A DNA stretch of 64,000 bases from Ferruginibacter sp. (GTDB lineage Bacteria > Bacteroidota > Bacteroidia > Chitinophagales > Chitinophagaceae): contig JAHBTO010000009.1 in assembly GCA_019638525.1 (NCBI GenBank), positions 1 to 64,000 on the forward strand. Direction: 5' to 3'. Within the stretch, counting starts at the first letter, position 1, and each line of letters opens with the position of its first letter. Below the pieces are notes generated by a model. The model saw only the letters and a list, made by a program, of their open reading frames with translations, was not told the DNA's origin and did no database searches. Below, one piece after another: positions 11,001 through 20,813 of the stretch. A program made the translations under genes and the position numbers.

Positions 11001-14000
11001 TTGCAAGTCTACATCAAGCGAATTACCCGGTATCCATAAAGTGTCATTGTACTCCGGCGAATCGGGATTAAAAGTTGTACCTGCATTTAAAGGAGTCATA
11101 TTTAACGGTATCCTTATTTCGTAATAATTGTTTACAAAATCGGTTCCCAACCTTATCACTGCAGTTAGATCTTTATCCTGCAACGATGGATATGTTTTTT
11201 GCGATTCCTCTGCATGTATATACATCTGCAGTTTACGAAACTGTCGTAAATCCCTGTTTGCAAAAGTTTGTTGTACGGCACGGGCATCATTTTTTGCCAA
11301 ACCACAAAACTGAAGGCTTAAAGCCTGTTCATTTTGTAACAGATTTACACCGTTATTGCTTAAAGTTTGTACACGTTGTATTTCGGTGGGTGTACGATAA
11401 GGCAATGGCACACGCTTATCATTTTCTTCAATATTTACAGCGCCCTGGTTAAAAACCGTGGAGCTACCAGCCGGTATTTGTGTATAGATGCCGGTAGTGT
11501 CAATCTTATAATTAAACTTACGCCATACATTACGTGTAAGTTGCAGTTCGCCAAAACGCAATACTATACTATCGGTAAAGCCTGTCATAAACATGCGTAT
11601 AAACCGGATGGATTTAAAATCGGGGATATTACCAACTTTACTTTGATATTCGCTGATAGGAATACGGAACTGGTACCATGTTTCTGTTCTTGAAGAACCA
11701 TCTACCAGGTTAACCGAAACATCTTTTTTATCAACAATAAAATTATTACCAATAGTCATTTCAGGCGCTGTCTTAGGTTTAAGATCAACTATGTATTGAA
11801 AATATTCTTCGGTTTGGTTTAAAGTATTGTCTTTATTCAAATCTTCAGCATCGGGGTATAATGTTGCCGCCGATGAATATGTAGAACTGTTAGAAGCTAC
11901 CGGTGAATTGCCCTGTGGATTATTAAAGTTTTTATAACGGCTGGTAATGCCCAATCCCTGCTGGTCAAAATCATCGCCCCGGTAATAATGATAGTTATCG
12001 TTTGATGGATCGTTAGCTGCTTGCTGGTATGCAGTAGGCGATACAAGTGATTGCAACTGGGCAAGATAAGCCTGCCTTTTATTTGCTTCGGCTGTATCAT
12101 CTAACCCGTCAAAACCAATATCCTGGTAAGCCCTGTCGTTAGGGTCGTTGCTAAATGCATTTGTAACCTGCACCGGGTTAGCAGGCACCCTGCCCCAGTT
12201 TGAATTATCTACCGGCGATGGTGCATTGGGTGTAGGCAACCCGTTCTCATAAAAACGCTTACCGTCTTTTAAGATATCTTCCGAAACATTACCAAGGTTA
12301 AAATATAATTGCCCTCCGGTAGAATTGGCGGCATTGGGATAACGGGTTCCATAATTGATAAACGGATCCTGCACCCAAAACTCAATAAATTCAATATTGG
12401 CTGTTTCAAAATCGGGTTGGTCAATACTTCGCATTAAACCGCCCCATCGTGTTTTGGGATTTAATAATTTTCCATTGGGTGCTATACTGCCGGGTGTGGC
12501 ATCATAATTATACGGACCCCTGTCTTCGGGGAAATATGCCAGGTCGAAAGTTACCAACTGGCTTTCGCCAAAACCCGTAGTACGTTGAGGAAATATTTCA
12601 CGTTGGTAAACCTGTCTTACACGGGGGTCGCTTAGTTCAACCTTATCATTCGAGAAAGGATTATTTGAGCCCTTATACACCTGTAATGTAGGTTCAATTT
12701 GATACCAAGCAATTTTTGCCCTGTTTCTTCCTGATGCAATATCATCATTCAATTGTGCTTCGGGAAACAATTCATTTCCCAACCTGTCGGTTGCTTTATA
12801 AGGCACAGATGCCAAAGCCCAGCTTATTGGAGGAAAACGAAGGTCTAGGCCTGATTGGGTTCCATCAAAATCATCAATATTAATGATGCCTTTTGAGCCA
12901 CGCCCTATTTGCGGTGCATGGCCGGGTTTTAGATATGCACCTTCGGCAAAAACGTTAATGCTGGAAGCCGCCGTGGTTTTATAAAAAGGCAGTTTATCCA
13001 AAATCTTTGTTAACCTGGGCATGTCTTTTCTATAATTCACATCTAACCCATACATTGAATTACGAATGGGCTCATTGGTACCGCCGGCATTGCTGTTATC
13101 GTAACTTACTTTACTAAAGAACGGCCTTTCGCTTAGCCTTACAATTGTACCGCCAATAGATAATTGTTCTTTGGCAGTATTTTTAGCAAGATAATCCCAA
13201 CGCAAAGCCATATAGCTTCGCTGCTGTAAACCAAAACTGGCATTATTTTCATAATTTACCTGTACAGGGATTCCTGAATTGATGATGGCCGAGTTAGTAA
13301 TTTTTATGGTACCCAGGTCGTAATTGATATCGTAATCAATTCCTTCAATTAACAACCTGCCGCCAGCTGTAACCGTAACCGAGCCTTTAGGTATATTGTA
13401 GCCTATACTTATATCGGCCGAGCCTGATATTTTTGCCGAGCCTTTTAAAACAAACCTGTTAAGGTTTGGATACTGCTGTGCAACTGCTTTTATTGAATCG
13501 TACAGGGCATAAAACAGGCTGTCTTTAATGCCCGGCAGGTTTGGATTGGTATAAATATTTGCTGCAAGGTCTCGCCCAAAAGGCTCCAATACGGGGAACA
13601 TAACCCGGCTGTATTGTGAATAAACCGTATAACCTTCTACATAATCAAATACACCATCGGGCTGCGGATCAAGCTGATTATTTAACCGGTCTAAATTAAT
13701 AAGTGAAATTATTGGAGCGCCCTGGTTTTTATCGCCAAAAGGAACATAACGTTTCCAGCCAAGGCCGGGTTCCTGGTACAATACATCTAATTTAAAATCG
13801 GTGGGTGTAAGCGTACCATAGCCAATAGCATATACATTTTTAAGCATCAGGTTCCAAATGGGCAGGTTGGGTCTTTGCGATGTGGCTTTTAATAATTTTA
13901 AAAATAAAATCTGTTGTGTAGCCCTTGTACTGTCGGGTGGCAAATCTTGCGAAAATTCACCAACCTGGAAAATTTTTCCGTTGTATGAATATTGATAAGC

Positions 14001-15377
14001 CACGGCCAACACTTCATCGGTTTGCAGTGGTTGGCTTAACGATATAAAACCTACCTGTGGGTTATAATAATACTGGGTTGAATCTAACTTACGGGCAAAA
14101 GTTTTTTCAAAGTCCTGTACGGGTTGCAGGCCTAATGCTACCAGGTTATTAAATACTGTAGATGAATTACGGTTGCTGGGGTCGGCAATTATTTGTGCAT
14201 AAGTAGGGTTGCTGCCATTGCTTGGTATACCCGATACAGGTCCACCGGTTTCGCCCAGGTTTGCCAAACCAACCACATCACGGGTATCGGTGGTGGCGCC
14301 ATTTTTATTGGTAACCCAAACTTCCATCCTCAAAATTTGTATTGGCGCAGTAATGGCAGGTAGCTTGCTCATTACCTTATTGTAATTTTCTTTAAAATAC
14401 TGCGCTAGTAAAAAATGCCTGTTCTCTTCATATTCATCAGCTTTTATTTCAAAAAGCTGGCTTGCCGTACCGCCTGCAAGATTTGCGCTTTGGCGCTGCG
14501 ATTTTTGGTTGGCAATTACACCGGTTACAAACAATTTACCAAACTGCACCGTTGTTTTTAAACCAAACAACTGCTGGGCACCTGGTATAAGGGTACTGCG
14601 GCTTGGGAATGAAACATTACCCAGTTCAAACCTTTTCACTATTTCATCATCAAGGCCTGTATAATCAAGTTTCAACTGGTTATCCTGCCCAAAGTTTGCA
14701 AGAGTATTATAGTTAATGGGAAATTTCAATTTGCCGCCTATATCTGCATTCACATTTACCTGTGCATTCATGTCGAAATCAAAACCCCCATTTTTACGTG
14801 CCCGTTCGGGTAATGTAGGGTTTTTTATATTTTGCCCCTGGTAACCGGCTGTAATATCTACATTACCCTGCGGGGTGATATTTATTTTCCCGTTACCAAA
14901 CAAACGGTTAAACAGGTTATCGTACAAAGAAAGTTTAGGTTTTATCCTACCACGGTTTAGGATGCTTAAGAGATTGGCTCTTTTTTGAAAATATTCGTTT
15001 TCCGATTGGCGGCCACGTATTTGCCAATATTCATCAAAACTGTATGATGTAGTGGTGCGGTAATACCTGTTACCAATTTTTTCGTACACCACATAGCGGC
15101 GTGTTTTTGCATCATATACAATAGAATCCCTTATGTTGGAAGGGTTATTAAGATCTAAACTGTTACGGCCATTGTTGGAAAAAAAATCTCCTCGCCTGTC
15201 TTTTATTGGATAATGAAGGCTGTCTTTATAATTAGGTACGGTGGTATCGCCCACTTGTTGCCACAGGCCGGGAAAATGTGGTTTGGCCATTAACGTATCT
15301 GTATGCAGCAAAAAAAATGTAAGTGCCAATACTGTATAGCCAATCAGTCTTGAATTTTTAATTCTTATAAGCAACAT
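8040..15377 (-). CDS. sprA: SprA, type IX secretion system outer-membrane translocon
   Basis: Giant outer-membrane protein of 2445 aa, the expected size for SprA (also called Sov), the beta-barrel pore of the type IX secretion system. It moves proteins with type A or type B C-terminal signals across the outer membrane and is needed for gliding where that exists. The N-terminus has a hydrophobic export signal followed by KPHFPGLW. The body shows SprA features such as GNVSFPSRSTLIPG and GLKTTVQFGKL, a region around IDDFDGTQSGLDLR, and long beta-strand-rich segments to the last residues (VRISLTQ), as in a barrel. The ATG at 15377 is preferred to a TTG four codons upstream. ruvA lies 28 bp upstream on the same strand, an arrangement frequent in Bacteroidota. 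Confidence 0.95.
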   Translation of the reverse strand: MLLIRIKNSRLIGYTVLALTFFLLHTDTLMAKPHFPGLWQQVGDTTVPNYKDSLHYPIKDRRGDFFSNNGRNSLDLNNPSNIRDSIVYDAKTRRYVVYEKIGNRYYRTTTSYSFDEYWQIRGRQSENEYFQKRANLLSILNRGRIKPKLSLYDNLFNRLFGNGKINITPQGNVDITAGYQGQNIKNPTLPERARKNGGFDFDMNAQVNVNADIGGKLKFPINYNTLANFGQDNQLKLDYTGLDDEIVKRFELGNVSFPSRSTLIPGAQQLFGLKTTVQFGKLFVTGVIANQKSQRQSANLAGGTASQLFEIKADEYEENRHFLLAQYFKENYNKVMSKLPAITAPIQILRMEVWVTNKNGATTDTRDVVGLANLGETGGPVSGIPSNGSNPTYAQIIADPSNRNSSTVFNNLVALGLQPVQDFEKTFARKLDSTQYYYNPQVGFISLSQPLQTDEVLAVAYQYSYNGKIFQVGEFSQDLPPDSTRATQQILFLKLLKATSQRPNLPIWNLMLKNVYAIGYGTLTPTDFKLDVLYQEPGLGWKRYVPFGDKNQGAPIISLINLDRLNNQLDPQPDGVFDYVEGYTVYSQYSRVMFPVLEPFGRDLAANIYTNPNLPGIKDSLFYALYDSIKAVAQQYPNLNRFVLKGSAKISGSADISIGYNIPKGSVTVTAGGRLLIEGIDYDINYDLGTIKITNSAIINSGIPVQVNYENNASFGLQQRSYMALRWDYLAKNTAKEQLSIGGTIVRLSERPFFSKVSYDNSNAGGTNEPIRNSMYGLDVNYRKDMPRLTKILDKLPFYKTTAASSINVFAEGAYLKPGHAPQIGRGSKGIINIDDFDGTQSGLDLRFPPISWALASVPYKATDRLGNELFPEAQLNDDIASGRNRAKIAWYQIEPTLQVYKGSNNPFSNDKVELSDPRVRQVYQREIFPQRTTGFGESQLVTFDLAYFPEDRGPYNYDATPGSIAPNGKLLNPKTRWGGLMRSIDQPDFETANIEFIEFWVQDPFINYGTRYPNAANSTGGQLYFNLGNVSEDILKDGKRFYENGLPTPNAPSPVDNSNWGRVPANPVQVTNAFSNDPNDRAYQDIGFDGLDDTAEANKRQAYLAQLQSLVSPTAYQQAANDPSNDNYHYYRGDDFDQQGLGITSRYKNFNNPQGNSPVASNSSTYSSAATLYPDAEDLNKDNTLNQTEEYFQYIVDLKPKTAPEMTIGNNFIVDKKDVSVNLVDGSSRTETWYQFRIPISEYQSKVGNIPDFKSIRFIRMFMTGFTDSIVLRFGELQLTRNVWRKFNYKIDTTGIYTQIPAGSSTVFNQGAVNIEENDKRVPLPYRTPTEIQRVQTLSNNGVNLLQNEQALSLQFCGLAKNDARAVQQTFANRDLRQFRKLQMYIHAEESQKTYPSLQDKDLTAVIRLGTDFVNNYYEIRIPLNMTPLNAGTTFNPDSPEYNDTLWIPGNSLDVDLQSLVKLKQARNTDLSASPTVIYRQQQANGHMYSVMGNPNLGEIRGILLGVENTNATSACGEVWVNELRLSSIDEKGGWAALGRLDLNLADLGTISVSANTHSSGFGTLEQRVNDRYRDNFYQFSVSTNLELGKLLPAKAAISIPVFASYDQQVSTPEYDPYDLDIKLKDKLRDASGDAKDSIKNNAIDFTSTTTINFTNVRKNRTSTKAPKIYDISNFDFSYSYLKIKNHTPLIESNEITRHRYGLGYNFSPQPKYIEPFKKLKFFTKRKTHWFDLVKDFNFNLIPSQLSFRADVNRQFGAIRPRSIGTSKYQIPETYDKYYTFQRNYILRWNFTRSLNFDFTAINNSRIDEPEGRLDTKQKRDTVWRNLLKGGRNTTYTHSANFTYTLPTSKFPLLDWTTINLRYQASYNWIGASRLVVELGNILENGQQSEATAQFDFTKLYQKSKWIRQLDAPSNKADQEKWRSRVKIVKDTIVKKSGRKVVKRKRIVDQTAMPYVSNGLKVFGKLLTSIKQANFSISENAHTRLPGYTDSTKYVGQNWKSMAPGIDFILGRQPDTTWLNKAAQKGLITKDTTFNSIFMQSFDQHVTLSAQLEPIRDLNITLNLNKTFNKNYSETFRYVDTSGGTNRTFQHLNPYAGGGFDVSYIAFKTLFGKFDPNRISETFIKFQDYRRILSERLGKSNKYNIINGQTTPDAEGYYYGYGKYAVDVLIPAFVAAYTGQDPNKVSLINQNNPNIKSNPFRGIKPKLNWKLDYNGLSRVKGMDKIFTNFSISHGYTGNLSMNGFTSALLYQDVSRYGYPSFYDTLSKNYIPYFLIPNVSIGEQFSPLIGLDMMFTNQLQAKFEYSKSRQLSLSLVDYQLSEVRSTEFSIGAGYRKRGLKLLAGLKLPKFLNKDGGNKLDNEINFRLDFRIRDNVTANSRLDQDNNFATGGSRDITISPSIDYFLNNRINIKLYFDQRRINPYISSSAPIVNTRAGVQVRISLTQ

Positions 15378-15405
15378 CCGGTAAATCAATTAACGTAGTG
15401 TTTTA

Positions 15406-15990
15406 TCAAATGGCTTTAAGGGCTTTTTTAATTAAATCTTCCAGTTTTAAAACTGATGGTTCGGCACGGATAATATTTTGGATAGAATTTTCTGCCTGGG
15501 CTTTTGAAATACCCAGCGCAGTTAAAGCATTTAACGCATCTGCTTCTAAACTATTGCCCATGTGTACAGAAGCAGTAACGCCGGTTCCTATTTTACCCAT
15601 TTTATCCTTTAATTCAAGCACCAGTCTTTCGGCGGTTTTTTTTCCTATTCCTTTTATGCTTTCCAGCAACTTTACATTGTTTTGCACTATTGCAGCGCTC
15701 ACTTCTTCGGGTTTTAATGATGATAGCATCATCCTGGCTGTTACAGCCCCAATACCCGATACGCCGGTTAGCATCACAAACATATCTTTTTCCTGCTTAT
15801 CAAAAAAACCAAATAATACATGTGCATCTTCCTTTACCTGTAAGTATGTAAACAACCTGCCTTCGTTTAAATGTTGTATGTTAGAATACGTATTTAGGCT
15901 GATGTTTACTTCAAACCCTATACCGTTTACATCCACATAAACTTGTGCAGGGTTTTTAAATGTAAATTTTCCTTGCAGGTAAGCGTACAT
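15406..15990 (-). CDS. ruvA: Holliday junction branch migration protein RuvA
   Basis: RuvA, 194 aa, binds four-way DNA junctions as a tetramer and loads the RuvB motor during recombinational repair. The N-terminal OB-fold begins MYAYLQGKFTF. Two helix-hairpin-helix motifs follow, VSGIGAVTA (about 77) and IKGIGKKTAERL (about 112), then a short linker and the C-terminal three-helix domain that contacts RuvB (ALTALGISKAQAE). Length matches the family. It starts at the ATG at 15990 and is probably co-transcribed with sprA downstream. Confidence 0.95.
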   Translation of the reverse strand: MYAYLQGKFTFKNPAQVYVDVNGIGFEVNISLNTYSNIQHLNEGRLFTYLQVKEDAHVLFGFFDKQEKDMFVMLTGVSGIGAVTARMMLSSLKPEEVSAAIVQNNVKLLESIKGIGKKTAERLVLELKDKMGKIGTGVTASVHMGNSLEADALNALTALGISKAQAENSIQNIIRAEPSVLKLEDLIKKALKAI

Positions 15991-16119
15991 ATTTTAATTC
16001 TGTAAATAGCGAAAATAAGGATTATTTATGAGCCAGCAGCCAATAGATACAACTAAGCTTTTTTATGTACTTTTACTTTTCGTTATCAAAAAAAAATCAT
16101 AAGAGAAAATAAGAATTTC

Positions 16120-17115
16120 ATGCAAAAGATAAATGCAGCAATAACTGCCGTTGGCGGTTATGTACCTGAGTACCGGCTTACCAATGCTGAACTGGAAACA
16201 ATGGTTGATACAAACGATGAGTGGATTCGTACACGAACAGGGATTGAAGAAAGAAGGATTTTAAAAGGTGAAGGCCTTGGTAGCAGCGATATGGCTGTTC
16301 CGGCTGTTTTGGAAGTATGTAAAAAACGTGGTATCAGCCCCCAAGAAATTGATTGTTTAATTTGTGCTACAGTTACCCCGGATATGGTTTTTCCGGCCAC
16401 GGCAAATATCATTTGCGATAAAGTGGGGGCTATAAATGCATTTAGCTTTGATGCGATGGCTGCCTGTTCGGGTTTTTTATATGCCCTTACTACCGGCGCT
16501 GCATTTATTGAAAGCGGCAGGTATAAAAAAATAGTAATTGTGGGGGTTGATAAGATGAGCAGCATTATTGATTACAGCGACCGCACCACTTGTATAATTT
16601 TTGGTGATGGGGCCGGCGCTGTTTTGCTTGAACCCACTACCGAAGATACAGGCATAAAAGACAGTTTATTAAAAAGCGATGGCGCCGGCAGTAAATTTTT
16701 ACATATGAAAGCCGGCGGATCTGTAAAACCCTCAACAGTAGAAACTGTACTAGCCCGTGAACATTTTGTGTACCAGGAAGGCCAGGCTGTATTTAAGTTT
16801 GCCGTTAAAGGCATGGCCGATGTAAGTTACGAACTGATGGAAAGGAATAACCTTACAGCCGATGATATTGCATGGCTGGTTCCACACCAGGCTAACCTGC
16901 GTATTATTGATGCTACAGCAAACCGTATGGGATTACCTAAAGAAAAAGTGATGATTAACATACAAAAATATGGCAATACTACGGCTGGCACATTACCATT
17001 ATGCTTATGGGAATGGGAAAAACAACTAAAAAAAGGTGATAATATTATTCTTGCTGCTTTTGGCGGTGGATTTACCTGGGGTGCCACCTGGGTAAAATGG
17101 GGATACAATAGTTGA
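16120..17115 (+). CDS. fabH: 3-oxoacyl-ACP synthase III (FabH)
   Basis: Beta-ketoacyl-ACP synthase III, 331 aa, which starts fatty-acid synthesis by condensing an acyl-CoA with malonyl-ACP. The catalytic triad is visible: Cys116 in [10 protein letters not shown], His256 in PHQANLRI and Asn286 in YGNTTAGT. The N-terminal [10 protein letters not shown] motif and the C-terminal [14 protein letters not shown] are typical. The usual GNTSAA-like motif reads GNTTAG here, a mild variation. It is transcribed away from ruvA and followed 48 bp later by the subtilase gene. No other fab genes are adjacent, so it may be one of several FabH paralogues. Confidence 0.93.
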   Translation: MQKINAAITAVGGYVPEYRLTNAELETMVDTNDEWIRTRTGIEERRILKGEGLGSSDMAVPAVLEVCKKRGISPQEIDCLICATVTPDMVFPATANIICDKVGAINAFSFDAMAACSGFLYALTTGAAFIESGRYKKIVIVGVDKMSSIIDYSDRTTCIIFGDGAGAVLLEPTTEDTGIKDSLLKSDGAGSKFLHMKAGGSVKPSTVETVLAREHFVYQEGQAVFKFAVKGMADVSYELMERNNLTADDIAWLVPHQANLRIIDATANRMGLPKEKVMINIQKYGNTTAGTLPLCLWEWEKQLKKGDNIILAAFGGGFTWGATWVKWGYNS

Positions 17116-17163
17116 TTAACTAATCCCGTTAACACTAAAATGCCTGTATGAAAAAAATATTTT

Positions 17164-19575
17164 ATGAAAAAAACTATACTGCTTGTAGTTAGTGCACTAT
17201 TTTTTATTACTACCAATAGCCAGGCACAATTTACCCGATATATAGTTAAGCTTACAGATAAAGGCTATAATCCTTTTTCAATCAATAATCCTATACAATA
17301 TTTAACGCAACGTTCTATTGACCGCAGAAACCGCTATAACATTGCCATCGACTCAACTGATTTACCCGTTACACCAAGATATATTGACAGTATAAAAAAT
17401 GCCGGCGCTGTTACCATCCTCAATACATCAAAATGGCTAAACCAGGTTGCCATACAAACAAGTGATGCTGCAGCCTTGGCTAAAATAAATAGTTTTCCTT
17501 TTGTTTTGGCCACTACACCTATCGGCAGTTTTGCAAATACAAGCAATAAACCGGTTAATAAAAAATTAGATGCAGAAATTACAGGTAACACTGCTCCCCG
17601 GTCAACATCAAATTTAATTTCTGCAGATTATTATAATTATGGCCTCAGTTATGCCCAGGTGCATTTGCACAATGGAGAGTTTTTACACAACCGTGGTTTT
17701 CGTGGACAAGGAATGCAGATGGCTGTGCTAGATGCAGGTTTTTATCATTACCTCACACTACCAACTTTTGACAGTATAAGAAACAATGGGCAGGTTTTAG
17801 GCACTTGGGATTTTGTTACCGGCAATGCAAGTGTAAATGAAGACCATACACATGGTATGAACTGCCTAAGTACTATTGCTGCCAACATGCCCGGCTCATT
17901 TATGGGCACTGCACCAAAAACATCTTTTTATTTATTTAGAACCGAAGATGTAAGCAGTGAATATCCAATTGAAGAACAAAACTGGGTAGCAGGTATGGAA
18001 AAAGCAGATAGCCTTGGTGTAGAAATTACTTCTACATCGCTGGGCTATTATAATTTTGATAACCCTGCCTTAAACTATACATACGCTAATCTTGATGGTA
18101 ATACCACATTAAGCGCCAGGGGCGCCGATATAGCCGCTAAAAAAGGTATGCTTTGTGTAATTGCGGCCGGTAACGAAGGCAACAATGCATGGCATTATAT
18201 TATTACCCCTTCTGATGCCGACAGTGTAATGGCGGTAGGCGCCGTTAATACATCGGGTGTAGTTGGCAGCTTTAGCAGTTATGGGCCCAGCAGCGATGGG
18301 CAAATAAAGCCTTCTGTAGCTGCAGTTGGTGTTGGTTCTGTAATTGCAAACCCATCTACAGGCCAGCCAACTTATGGCAATGGAACTTCCTTTGCAACAC
18401 CTATTATGGCAGGCCTCACCACTTGCTTGTGGCAGGCATTTCCCGAAATAAATAATATGGGCATTATTAATGTTCTGCAGCAATCGGCTACAAGAGCATC
18501 TAACCCCGATAACCGGATGGGTTACGGCATACCTGATATGAAAAAAGCATTTGTGCTGCTTATTAAACAATTGTATTCACAACAGGCAGATGTTGCCAAT
18601 TGCAATGTTACTTTTCAATTAAATGCTAAAACAGATTCTGCAATTACTATTGATGTGGAAAGGAAGCTGCCCGGCGAATTGAATTATAATACAATTAATA
18701 CAATATCATCAACCGGTGGTTTTAAAATGAATCAATTAATTTTTGTTGATGACTTAAGTATGTTTTCAACAAGCGGTATCTCTTATCGCTTTAAAATGAA
18801 CATTGCCGCCGACACCAGTTTTTATCTTGACAGCACAACAGTAAATTTTATTCCAAAACCTAATCTTGGTGCCGATAAATTAATAAGCATTTGCAGTGGT
18901 AACAGTTTAAACCTTACAACGCAATTTGCAACAACAGGATTAAATACCAACTGGACCATTAATGGTGCAAATGTTACCAATCCTTTGGCTGTAAATATGC
19001 CGGGGATATATCAACTTATTGCTACAAATGCCAGTGGCTGCGCCGATACAGTAACACTTACTTTAACCATAAATACTAAGCCAAACCTGGGAAATGATTT
19101 ATTGTTTACTAAATGTACCGATAGCACTTTTAACCTGCTAACCCTTTTTAATACCACAAACCTAATAACCAACTGGACCATTGGCGGCATAGCAGTAACC
19201 AACCCGGCTGCTGTTTTAAGCGAAGGAGTTTACATGTTAATTGCAGAAAATAATTTTGGTTGTGCAGATACTGCATTAGTAACCATTAGCAACGATAACA
19301 GGATTTGTATTGCTGCTTTGAAAGAAGAAGTTATAATTAGTCCTAACCCGGTTAGTGATAACCTTACAATTTTAGTAGCCCAAAAAAACGCAGTGAAAGT
19401 AGATATCACTATTCATAACTCCATTGGCAAAATGATGTTAAAACAAACATACCAACAATTGCCGGGGCAGGCAAACTATTCCATTCCATTTAAAAAATGG
19501 AGTGGCGGAGTATATTTTGTAACCTTAAGGCTTAATGATGAAAAAGTTTTGGTGAAAAAAGTTGTGAAACAATAA
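17164..19575 (+). CDS. S8 family serine peptidase with T9SS type A sorting domain
   Basis: Secreted subtilisin-like protease of 803 aa. The signal peptide (about 1-20) ends NSQAQ. The catalytic residues are Asp190 (AVLDAGF), His230 (DHTHG) and Ser409 (GNGTSFATP), with an oxyanion Asn in AAGNEGNN. Two Ig-like repeats of about 90 aa (NLGADKL... and NLGNDLLF...) follow, then a type A sorting domain (about residues 725-803) beginning ISPNPVSDNL and ending KKVVKQ, which directs export by the type IX system and removal of the tail. The gene converges on the rRNA methylase gene with only 3 bp between stop codons. Confidence 0.92.
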   Translation: MKKTILLVVSALFFITTNSQAQFTRYIVKLTDKGYNPFSINNPIQYLTQRSIDRRNRYNIAIDSTDLPVTPRYIDSIKNAGAVTILNTSKWLNQVAIQTSDAAALAKINSFPFVLATTPIGSFANTSNKPVNKKLDAEITGNTAPRSTSNLISADYYNYGLSYAQVHLHNGEFLHNRGFRGQGMQMAVLDAGFYHYLTLPTFDSIRNNGQVLGTWDFVTGNASVNEDHTHGMNCLSTIAANMPGSFMGTAPKTSFYLFRTEDVSSEYPIEEQNWVAGMEKADSLGVEITSTSLGYYNFDNPALNYTYANLDGNTTLSARGADIAAKKGMLCVIAAGNEGNNAWHYIITPSDADSVMAVGAVNTSGVVGSFSSYGPSSDGQIKPSVAAVGVGSVIANPSTGQPTYGNGTSFATPIMAGLTTCLWQAFPEINNMGIINVLQQSATRASNPDNRMGYGIPDMKKAFVLLIKQLYSQQADVANCNVTFQLNAKTDSAITIDVERKLPGELNYNTINTISSTGGFKMNQLIFVDDLSMFSTSGISYRFKMNIAADTSFYLDSTTVNFIPKPNLGADKLISICSGNSLNLTTQFATTGLNTNWTINGANVTNPLAVNMPGIYQLIATNASGCADTVTLTLTINTKPNLGNDLLFTKCTDSTFNLLTLFNTTNLITNWTIGGIAVTNPAAVLSEGVYMLIAENNFGCADTALVTISNDNRICIAALKEEVIISPNPVSDNLTILVAQKNAVKVDITIHNSIGKMMLKQTYQQLPGQANYSIPFKKWSGGVYFVTLRLNDEKVLVKKVVKQ

Positions 19576-19578
19576 AAT

Positions 19579-20736
19579 TCAATTTTTAAAGACAGCCACA
19601 AACATAGAGTCGGCTTTATTATTATACCCTTTCAACAATTCCATTTTTATTAATTTCATTTTTAAATCAGATTTTATAAAGTTTGCTACATCTTCATTTT
19701 CTTTTTTAAAAACAGAACAGGTAATATAAATGAACATGCCGCCGGGCTGTAATTGCTTAATAGCATTACGTATAATTTTCTTCTGCAGGGTACAATATTC
19801 ATCTATCTTTTGGGGGTTAAAATAAAACAACTGCTCCGGTGTGCGGCTCCAGGTGCCACTGCCTGTACAGGGAGCATCACAAATGATAAGCTGATAGTTT
19901 GCTTTTGGTAAGCTGCAATTTTCAACTGACAGGTCGGCAATAAACGATTGGTATTTTTTTATACCTGCTTTTTCAAATCTTTTTTTAAGGTTGGCAAGTA
20001 TGCTTTCCCTTATGTCAGATACAGTAAGTTTAATTTTCCCAAGCAGGATATCATAAACCAATATTGATTTACCCCCGCTTGCAGCACAGCAATCCCAAAC
20101 AAGCAAATTACCGGTTTGTATTTTATCATCTTTTAAAATATCTAAAACTTTTTGCGAATTACAATCCTGCACCACCACTTCTTTATCTACCTTAAATAAG
20201 CTATCAATATTTATAGCATTAGCTAAGGCAATGCAATTGCCAGGCAACAACTCAAACTCCAGTCCAGCTTCCTGCAATTTTTTTATTGCTTCATCTTTAT
20301 TACCCGGCCTTATCCGTAAAAACAAAACGGGTTGATAAAAAAAAGATTTATTGAAAGATTCAAAATCAATACCTGTGCTTAATTCATAGTTGAAAGGAAA
20401 TACCTTTGTAATATCAATATTTGCAGTTTCAAGTTTTACTTCAAGCGGTACCGATATTTTTTGGTTCCATTCGGGTTTATGAAACTGTAAAAACTCATTG
20501 GTATGTCGGTTACATAAAAAAACTGAAACAATAATTTTTTCATCAACCGGTAATTGCGGCAGCGCTTTCCCCAGGCGAAAATAGTTATAACATAATGCAC
20601 TTACCTGTTTACGGTCTTTAGCGCCCAATTTTTTGTTTGCAGAAAAATATTTTTTTATAAAGATGGCAAAGGGTATATCGCCTTTGTAACTTTCAATAAT
20701 TTTTATTGCCGTATTTAAATAGGAGTGATAGCGCAT
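19579..20736 (-). CDS. RsmB/NOP2-family RNA cytosine-5 methyltransferase
   Basis: SAM-dependent RNA m5C methyltransferase, 385 aa. The N-terminal part resembles the NusB-like RNA-binding region of RsmB. The Rossmann domain carries the SAM motif WDCCAASGGKS (about 217), and both catalytic cysteines are visible: DAPCTGSGTW (motif IV) and YITCSVF (motif VI). The family modifies 16S rRNA C967 in Escherichia coli; the target here is inferred from the family. Start ATG at 20736. It lies downstream of sucB on the same strand but behind a terminator, so it is probably expressed separately. Confidence 0.9.
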   Translation of the reverse strand: MRYHSYLNTAIKIIESYKGDIPFAIFIKKYFSANKKLGAKDRKQVSALCYNYFRLGKALPQLPVDEKIIVSVFLCNRHTNEFLQFHKPEWNQKISVPLEVKLETANIDITKVFPFNYELSTGIDFESFNKSFFYQPVLFLRIRPGNKDEAIKKLQEAGLEFELLPGNCIALANAINIDSLFKVDKEVVVQDCNSQKVLDILKDDKIQTGNLLVWDCCAASGGKSILVYDILLGKIKLTVSDIRESILANLKKRFEKAGIKKYQSFIADLSVENCSLPKANYQLIICDAPCTGSGTWSRTPEQLFYFNPQKIDEYCTLQKKIIRNAIKQLQPGGMFIYITCSVFKKENEDVANFIKSDLKMKLIKMELLKGYNNKADSMFVAVFKN

Positions 20737-20741
20737 AATTT

Positions 20742-20778
20742 AAAAAGGATTCTTAAGTATAAAACTTCAGAATCCTTT
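20742..20778 (-). terminator. Terminator of sucB
   Basis: Read on the minus strand: 10-bp stem AAAGGATTCT / AGAATCCTTT with a 15-nt loop, followed by a T run. It lies between the sucB stop and the start of the RNA methylase gene. Confidence 0.65.
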
Positions 20779-20813
20779 CAATTTTTTATAATCAATTTTT
20801 TAAAGAAGTTATT

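Noticed and set aside
8040..15389. Many open frames opposite sprA
   Set aside because: They are shadow frames on the strand opposite a well-supported giant gene.
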